Below, in pieces: positions 57,721 to 64,000 of a stretch of 64,000 bases of DNA. This DNA is from Marthasterias glacialis (Eukaryota; Echinodermata; Asteroidea; Forcipulatida; Asteriidae): the NCBI GenBank assembly GCA_911728455.2, contig OU452229.1:20154754-20218753 (forward strand), given 5' to 3'. Both the position numbers and the translations under genes were made by a program. Below the pieces are notes generated by a model, which worked only from the letters and a program-made list of their open reading frames with translations, did not search any database and was not told the DNA's origin. Each line of letters opens with the position of its first letter. Position 1 is the first letter of the stretch.

Positions 57721-57911
57721 TCGCGCCACCCCTCTTTCCCCTCAGCAAAGCAAAAGATGCCAACTGCTCCTCCCATAGCAGCAAAGCCTCACACTGTACA
57801 ACCTCCACCGGGCTTTGCCGGGCTCGTGTACTCAATGGCAATCTAGTCATGGCTTGCTTCATTGTAAAGTCACCGGACTGTGTTCCATTCCTACTCGATT
57901 CAATTTAAATG

Positions 57912-58032
57912 TAAGCAGCATCCGAATCAAGAGACTTTGGCTACGGCTATGGCTGCAAAGACAACGTTGAGAAAATAGGACTATCCAGCGCTCCGGCCGT
58001 GGCCGAAGACGTTGATTCTGATGCGGTGTAAG
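57912..58032. mobile_element. MITE family B, copy 2
   Basis: GTAAGCAGCATCCGAATCAAG and ACTTTGGCTACGGC are mirrored by GCTCCGGCCGTGGCCGAAG and TTGATTCTGATGCGGTG. Same layout as 17394-17515. Confidence 0.8.
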
Positions 58033-58835
58033 AAAAACCATATGATTATGACTGTACTGTAACAGTCTGCTACCCATAACTTCCTCCTGGCACCGACTCC
58101 CTAAATGTTTTGTTTCCCTATTAACATTGCACTTACTTTGACCTCTGTCTCTCCAGGTCTGTCTCCCTGTCTTGCTTGTCTAGGTACTATACCTATCTAT
58201 CCTATCCTAATAATCAACATGACCTGAAGAAACACAAAGAAAGAAACATTTACATGCAGATCACAGAGAACATATTCTTTTTAATATAGGCCAGGACAAC
58301 TGATGGTCAGGGTGGGTGCAACTGTCTTGAAGAATGTGTGGGAGAGAGTGCAAAGGTTCTGTTGGCACAATCCCCAAAACCAGAGATGCATTATGGTGGG
58401 GGAGAGGAGAGGCTGCACTGTTACACCTCATCACGGAGGAAGGAAATCACCAACCAATTGATCCAAATAGATCTGTGACCATGATTAAAATAATAAGTCA
58501 AACTCCTTAAGAGAAATATAAACTCAAACACATTGTTGCTTAAATTAGAGGACATTATTTCATTCACTGTGCAAATCAAACTGTGGCTTTATAAACACCA
58601 AACCCACATCATAACTCTACACAATTTCGGGAATCATGATGATATCAATCGATGTGAGTAATACTCAGTCATACCCTGTTATTTCCAAATCAAAAATTAC
58701 ATTTACTTACTCTTTTCACAACACTGTACATAAAATATTAATATCATTGAAGTACTGTTCAGGTGGCAAATTTATACATAAATAATTCAAAATCTGACAA
58801 CGTAATCAAATTGCAACAAACACACAGTCATAATC
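58033..58835. other. Non-coding
   Basis: No gene recognised. Confidence 0.5.
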
Positions 58836-58985
58836 CCAATGGGGGACTTTTGGATGATAGGTGGCAGCAGACTTACTAGGTAAAGTGTTATTGTTTACGT
58901 AGTTATAATTATGAGCTTGCGCACATTTCCAGTAAAAATGGATTTAGTCTGCTGCTACCTAGCGTCCTCAAAAAGTCTCCCATTG
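58836..58985. mobile_element. MITE family C, copy 2
   Basis: CCAATGGGGGACTTTTGG..ATAGGTGGCAGCAGACTTACTAGG is mirrored by TAGTCTGCTGCTACCTAGCG..AAAAGTCTCCCATTG. Same length (150 bp) and interior (GAGCTTGCGCACATTT) as 33264-33414. Confidence 0.9.
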
Positions 58986-59613
58986 ACATATAAGTTTGTA
59001 GCATGATAGGGTTGGGGGAAGATCCATAATTCTATATTCCCTTTGTTATATTTACACATTAAAAATTCAGCAGTGCCCCCAAACCCATTCAAAACCATGC
59101 TTTCCTCTATTCTCTGTGTGTATTTGTTTAAAAAAACTTGTGAAAACCATGCATTTAATGCCAAGTTCCCAATACACATAATATAACCACAGAAAAAGCT
59201 AAAAGCAACTTGTGATAAAAAGTAAACCGAGGCACACAGTGCAGAAGTAAAACAATATTTTAAAAAGGAAAAGAAAAAAGAAACAGAAAACAAAAACATC
59301 CGAACCTTTCAAAAACTTGTCTTGCAACAACAAGGGAATTATTTGTGTGTCCTGTTCTTAAGACAAGGTATAACATCCCAGTAGCGATTGTCACACATGC
59401 AGGAAGTGGATCTAGAAAACCTAAAGTACTTTTTGTTTCTTAATAGAACTTAAATTGCTTCAGGCCTAACCTTTAATCAAACAAAAATGTAAGCATTTCA
59501 GTGGTGCCCGACTGCATGTGGGAAGAGACCAAATCCCGATTCGAAGCGAGTTAACACATGGCCAAGAATACTAGTACATTTACATTTTGGACTGATTGCA
59601 ACATTATCCTGTT
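58986..59613. other. Non-coding
   Basis: The 114-codon minus-strand frame ending at 58955 begins in A-rich sequence and runs into a MITE. It is not supported as a gene. Confidence 0.5.
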
Positions 59614-59725
59614 GGTAAGTGATGACGTTTTGGAGCCGGAAGTGCAGTGTAATGAGTGTTCATGTACATGCGTGTATACCATTCATTTACATTGCACTTC
59701 CGGCTCCAAAACGTCATCACTTACC
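59614..59725. mobile_element. Recent hairpin MITE, 112 bp
   Basis: The first ~33 bases after GGTAAGTGATGACG pair perfectly with the inverted end CGTCATCACTTACC, and pairing then continues with one mismatch (GCAGTGTAA / TTACATTGC). The loop of about 26 bases holds CATGTACATG. Almost perfect arms suggest recent insertion. Confidence 0.85.
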
Positions 59726-59761
59726 GATAGAATTACTGGGTTTGAACCCCGGCCTCTTCTT

Positions 59762-59816
59762 GTGGGGCTCGCTCAGTGATCTACACGGGATGTGGTTTCG
59801 AATCCCACCAGTGTTG
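59762..59816 (+). repeat. tRNA-like remnant (SINE fragment)
   Basis: GGCTCGCTCAGTGATCTA resembles an A-box region and GGTTTCGAATCCCACC a B-box and T-arm, but the anticodon region between is too short for a tRNA. Probably a SINE head. Confidence 0.4.
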
Positions 59817-60906
59817 AGTAGCCTGCGGAGTTTGTTCCGAAGCAAAGCATAAAGTATACAGTGCTTAACACACAATGGTGTCAGGATAAAACAAAAATAA
59901 TATGTTCTTCAACCCTCGTGCAATTAATACATCATTAAATTATAACTGTGTGGTGTGATGTTATACCTTTGTCTGTAAGCTCATTGTAAAACAGCTTTAG
60001 TGGAAAAAGTACAAAACCTTTACATAACTGTGCAAAGAAACATTAACAATAAAATAAACCCAACAAAACAAAATGTGGGGATGGAAAACACATTCATCTT
60101 GAACACCATTCAGTTTAAAGAAAACGTTGAGACATTCTGATACAAAAGTCTCCTCGGGCAACAAATACCACCATGAACGCCAAAAACCCAAAATGATACA
60201 AGGTCAATCGTGCAATGATCCCTTCTCTTTCAGCACCTTCAAAATCCTTGTATGATTTTCTCAATATGGTAATATCATTCACCAAAGGGGAAGTCAAACT
60301 AAAGAGGTTACATTGTTGAGATGGTATGCCAAGGTAACATTCACAGCAATACAACCAAAAATACAAAGGAACTCAAAGCAACAAAGCAATTCTATAATAT
60401 GTCAAAAAGTAAGTCAAAAGTATGTTTTTCATTTTTAGCACCTCAACAAGTGTTGCACCTTTTCCTGCAGTCCGAAAGGGAACAATAGTTCACTTTCTAT
60501 AGAAAAATTATTTTTCCAGCGATTTGCGGTATTTTTCATAGTGTTATGTCTCATTGTTGGTTAGTAGTGAACCTGGGTCTAAGCAGAATTAGCAGTGACA
60601 GCTATTCAGCAGTAGTATAAACGTTTGATTTATGTTTCGAACTCATGATCCAATTCTCAAGTCCCCAAGATGATTAATCATAATTTTATGACAAAAAGTA
60701 AACAATCAAGCTGCACATGTAAACAAATAAATACAAATTATACCCTAAAATAAGTGAGATGAATCACTTTCAAAAGAGATGGTACATCATCAACAAAACT
60801 ATAATTTAACATTATGTGATGTCAACCAAATAAGTGTGTAAAACCTCTATGAAAAAAACAGTGTGTAACATGTCAAAACTCAGGCCTTATACACATCTTG
60901 TTAAGG
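59817..60906. other. Non-coding downstream flank of the candidate minus-strand gene
   Basis: AT-rich, free of recognised repeats. It is the region expected downstream of the candidate poly(A) site at 60907. Confidence 0.4.
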
Positions 60907-60912
60907 TTTATT
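60907..60912 (-). terminator. Candidate poly(A) signal of the minus-strand terminal exon
   Basis: AATAAA on the minus strand, 608 bases after the stop codon at 61520. The position suits a 3' UTR of about 0.6 kb, but AATAAA is common by chance in AT-rich DNA. Confidence 0.3.
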
Positions 60913-60953
60913 ACCTCATCAGGACTTTTACAGTTTAGTTTGACACTAATTTT

Positions 60954-61001
60954 TGTCAACAGAAGAGACTGTCAACAGAAGTGACTGTCAACAGAAGTGA
61001 C
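60954..61001 (+). repeat. 16-bp tandem repeat, three units
   Basis: Unit TGTCAACAGAAGTGAC, with one base changed in the first unit. Confidence 0.9.
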
Positions 61002-61519
61002 TGTCACAGGGAAACATTTTCGTTTTCACTATGGATTTAAAAAGGTAATTGATTTTTTTTCAATCCAGTTTTGAACAAATGTATGATTCACTTGGTAATT
61101 TTACCAACTTCACATAAAGTTTCACAGCAAATTTTTGAATTCGCCGACGATGTACCATCCTTTTGACCTTGATTTCCTCTCTCTTAAGCCTGGTTCATAC
61201 TTCACATAAAAACGAATGCAAAGCAAACTTTTCGTGACACAAACAATCAGTAGCCCTATTTTCCAATTGTGACGCAAGAAAATTTGCTTTGTTTTCGCAA
61301 CTTACATGAGAGGAGAAGTATGAACCCCGCTTAAGTTTACCTCAACTCTACATCTCAGAGGAAATCACTAAAAGTGCATGATAAGAAAATAAATTTTCAA
61401 CATTGCCAACAAAACATTATTTCGAATGAGCCCTTGGGGCTCAAAAAAACCATCAGAGATTTACCAGCAAAAAGAGCAGAAATTGTTGGCATTAGACAGT
61501 CCCCTTCTTTTTGAGGAGC

Positions 61520-61674
61520 TCACTGCGTGAGATGTCTACCAATCGCCTCCAAAAGTCTCTTAATGATGTTAGCTGATTGGAGCCTTTGCCCTGGTGTGGA
61601 TTCGAAGACACAGTTGAAGAGAAGGTTGGACAGATTCGGCTCAAGAACATCTGGAATGTCATGGAGAAGACCGA
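61520..61674 (-). CDS. Probable 3'-terminal coding exon of an unidentified host gene
   Basis: On the minus strand, a pyrimidine-rich tract ending TTTTCTCCATTTCAG is followed by an open segment that carries in two bases. It encodes about 50 residues (starts GLLHDIPDVLEPNLSNLL, ends LLEAIGRHLTQ) and stops at TGA 61520-61522. The peptide looks like alternating amphipathic helices, as in the end of an alpha-helical repeat protein, but I do not recognise the family. The other open frame through the same segment (SVFSMTFQMF..., ending 61492) is less protein-like. Upstream exons would lie right of 61700 or beyond the window; none was found within it. Confidence 0.45.
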
Positions 61675-61904
61675 CTGAAATGGAGAAAACAATCGAGAGT
61701 ATTCGCAAGTGAGTAATGTATGTAAAAACAGAAGTATCTCTGGCAAAAACCAAAAACCAAACCTTGCTGCCATACCGTGATAAATAGAAAAACAGAATAA
61801 GCTGTTGGAAGCTACTAGTACTTCACAATTCCACAAAACAAATAATGGTTAAATATAATTAATAAAACATAAAAACAAAATCAATTTATTCTGATGGTTA
61901 TTTA
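61675..61904 (-). other. Presumed intron sequence upstream of the terminal exon
   Basis: Follows from the acceptor at 61675-61676. No further exon recognised. Confidence 0.35.
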
Positions 61905-62085
61905 CCAGTGGTATAGCCAGGGGGCTAAGTTGGCAGCTACCCCCCTTCACCCCCACCCCCGGAACATCTTTCCCCTCTGCTTGACCCCCTGTCAGCCTCT
62001 GGACACTGTGTAATTTGCTCTAATCAGGCAATTTTAGGCTTGACCTCAACTAAAATTGCCCCCTCTACAAATATCTGTGCTTACA
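61905..62085 (+). repeat. AGTGGCGTAG-type dispersed repeat, copy 3
   Basis: Starts CCAGTGGTATAGCCAGGGGG and shares its middle and right part with 57556-57720. Confidence 0.8.
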
Positions 62086-62504
62086 ATTCCTTTTAGGTTG
62101 AGTCAGATACAAGTCTCAAAATAATGGTCAGCAGAAGGTAGTGGGGTCAGATTACACAAGAGATTGCAGAAATACAGGTCCACCATGCCCAGCCCAAATT
62201 TTGTAATTTAGTATTAGAAGCCACAATTCAACTTTTCATTTTTCAGATGACATTGTTTTCCTTTGTTTTTTTTTGTTTCTTTTGTTCATTGGTGTGGGCC
62301 TTTTTGTTACTTTACTGTGACACATACAGTTAAGTCTATTATTTTCAGTGGCCTCAATACCAAAGACTGATGTCTCCAAAGTAGCTTGTTTATCCATACC
62401 TTGATTCCCCATAGACCTTTAATGTTTGTTACCAAAAAATCCACTCCAAATTGGACAAAGATATGCAACCCCCAAATGGCACTGTCTCATTCAACCAAAT
62501 GAAA

Positions 62505-62612
62505 AAGGGGAGTTAAGGTCAAATTCAGTTTTGGGACGCACTCATTTTCCAATAGACAAAGTCCTTCTGAAAGTGGGGAAAAAATCACAAGTATCTAACC
62601 TCACAGTGTAAA
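62505..62612. repeat. Solo arm of the long-TIR element
   Basis: AAAAGGGGAGTTAAGGTCAAATTCAG, CGCACTCATTTTCCAATAGACAAAGT, CCTTCTGAAAGTGGGGAAAAAATCA and GTGTAAAATGGCAA match one arm of 49908-50420 in order. The second arm is missing. Confidence 0.7.
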
Positions 62613-64000
62613 ATGGCAAAGTACATACCACACTTCTACTGGATAGGAATAATGCAAGTACAGCTACCTACTTTGAATTCTGACAGAACATATTTTTCTG
62701 TTTTAGTTACTTTGGTGAAGCTGACTTTGATAATCTCATGTGACAAACATGTTCATGTGACAAACATGTTCAGATTGCAGAGTTTGTTTACTTCAGAGAT
62801 TTGGTGGATAAGTAAATTATATCTCAAGCCAACAGCAAAACAATTTAACCTCTGAGAAGGAAAACAGCGTGACTGTTCATCTTAATTTCTGCAAGGCTTC
62901 TTTGAGATGTTGAATACTTAAGTTCCTATTGCCCTTCCTTCATGCAGCTATAAAAACACTGTATTCTTAGCACTTCCTGGATGCCTAATGGATTATTTTC
63001 TGCACAGAACTAAAGGAAAGAACAAGATTTAGTTAAATCCATCTTGTTGCAATTTGAAAAGTGTAAATAATTTAAAAGGTTGATTTTCCACAGGATCGAA
63101 CTACTTTCCCCCTTCCCAGTTTTATTTTGAAAAGGGTCAAGGACATGCCCCTGTTCTCCCGGGAATAGCAGCCAGGTTGAAGTAGTAAAGCAGATTGGCT
63201 ATGGATTATGCTCCATTAGCCATTTTGACGCTTGGTTTATGGCTTTAAAATTGACAACAGAGCCAAAGTCAAAGTAGATGGGGAAAAGTCTCCAAGTGCT
63301 GTTAATTTATTTGGGCGGTGGAACTGGGGGGCTCTTTAGGAGGGGGAAGGCAGAGGGCCGTTGACCCCTCCCCTCACCTTAAAAAACGTAGCTATTTTGG
63401 TTCCCCCTCGCACTTTCTACCAACTATTTAAACATTTTCCTCAACGAAAAATGGTGAAAGTGGCACATGGAAGTGATGTACATGTATTACGACTTTGCTC
63501 CCCCCTTTTTTAAGTGTTCTGCTGCTGCATCTATCTTTGTCAGATTCCCTAGATACAAAGTGAAAACAATAACTCATTTTCTTTTTATGTCCTTCAAGAC
63601 TAAGTTTGGATAAACTGAACTGAAAGGGGGATGGGCCCAATTTGATGGCACTGCTTACCTAAGATTTTGGCGCTTATGGTGCCCTGTAAAGCACCTGATT
63701 CTATTGGCCATATAAGGAATCGTGAGTGCTGAATTCTGTGGTAAACAGTGCTAAGAAATTGGGCCAAATTGTACCATAATAATAATGATATGAACACTTA
63801 TTACCAGTAAAGTCAAGTCTTGACACTCATGTCACGGTACCAAACACTAAAAGTAACATGACACAATTCCAAAATATATCATTGACATAATTCAAACGAC
63901 AAAAGACTAATGGATCATCACCCCCATCTGATCAACCCTCGCCTCTTCCCATGACAAATATAAAACCTTATACTCATCATCTTACCCTTTGGTTTCTGTT
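62613..64000. other. Non-coding right edge
   Basis: No exon or repeat recognised on either strand. A G/C-rich patch at 63310-63400 holds GGGG and CCCC runs. Confidence 0.5.

Noticed and set aside
58955..59299. 114-codon minus-strand frame with a hydrophobic start
   Set aside because: T-rich sequence read antisense gives Phe/Leu runs, and the frame ends inside a MITE.
61492..61673. Alternative frame of the terminal exon (SVFSMTFQMF...)
   Set aside because: Less protein-like composition than the frame ending at 61520, with no other support.

Overview
The window is animal nuclear DNA, not bacterial. It is AT-rich and almost entirely non-coding. It is crowded with short inverted-repeat transposons, tRNA-derived SINE-like sequences, simple repeats and long C or G runs, and it carries one retrotransposon of the DIRS (tyrosine recombinase) class. 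DIRS elements, this style of SINE, and the frequent AGGCCTA-type and GTTT-type motifs suggest an invertebrate deuterostome, perhaps an echinoderm. That is inference; no sequence here names the species.

The only clear protein-coding unit is the DIRS-like element at about 38431-43067. It has perfect 46-bp inverted terminal repeats (38441-38486 and 43014-43059), a gag-like gene (38664-39956), a reverse transcriptase / RNase H / methyltransferase-like gene (40067-42013) and an overlapping tyrosine recombinase gene (41653-42896). Apparently one base is missing near 42617, which breaks the recombinase. Identical terminal repeats and two intact reading frames indicate a recent insertion. The pattern fits DIRS biology: a gag-like protein binds the RNA, reverse transcriptase and RNase H make cDNA, and the recombinase (instead of an integrase) inserts a circular copy. 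The 9-bp direct repeats just outside the terminal repeats may mark the crossover.

Left of the element (1-38400) there are no convincing genes. It holds copies of at least six repeat families: a tRNA-like SINE (923 and 45265), a SINE derived from tRNA-Leu(CAA) (11500), a palindromic GGCTT-rich MITE (16962, 28436, 46580, 52668), a second MITE (17394, 57912), a third ending CAATGGGAGACTTT (33264, 37660, 58836), and a family built from GGGTCA/TGACCC units (33170, 46725, 49317). There are also dispersed AT-rich families (1589, 8083, 31100; 10683, 36985). Two short open segments ending in good splice donors (19185-19233 and 23679-23742) are weak candidates for host 5' exons.

Right of the element (43070-64000) are long-TIR and hairpin-ended non-autonomous elements (49908-50420, 52588-53130, 53618-53955, 59614-59725) and a 1-kb tandem duplication (54367-56390). 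On the minus strand, a probable 3'-terminal host exon (61520-61674) follows a strong polypyrimidine-AG acceptor, with a candidate poly(A) signal about 600 bp downstream. Its gene would lie mainly beyond the right edge. No rRNA gene, intact tRNA gene or CRISPR array was seen.
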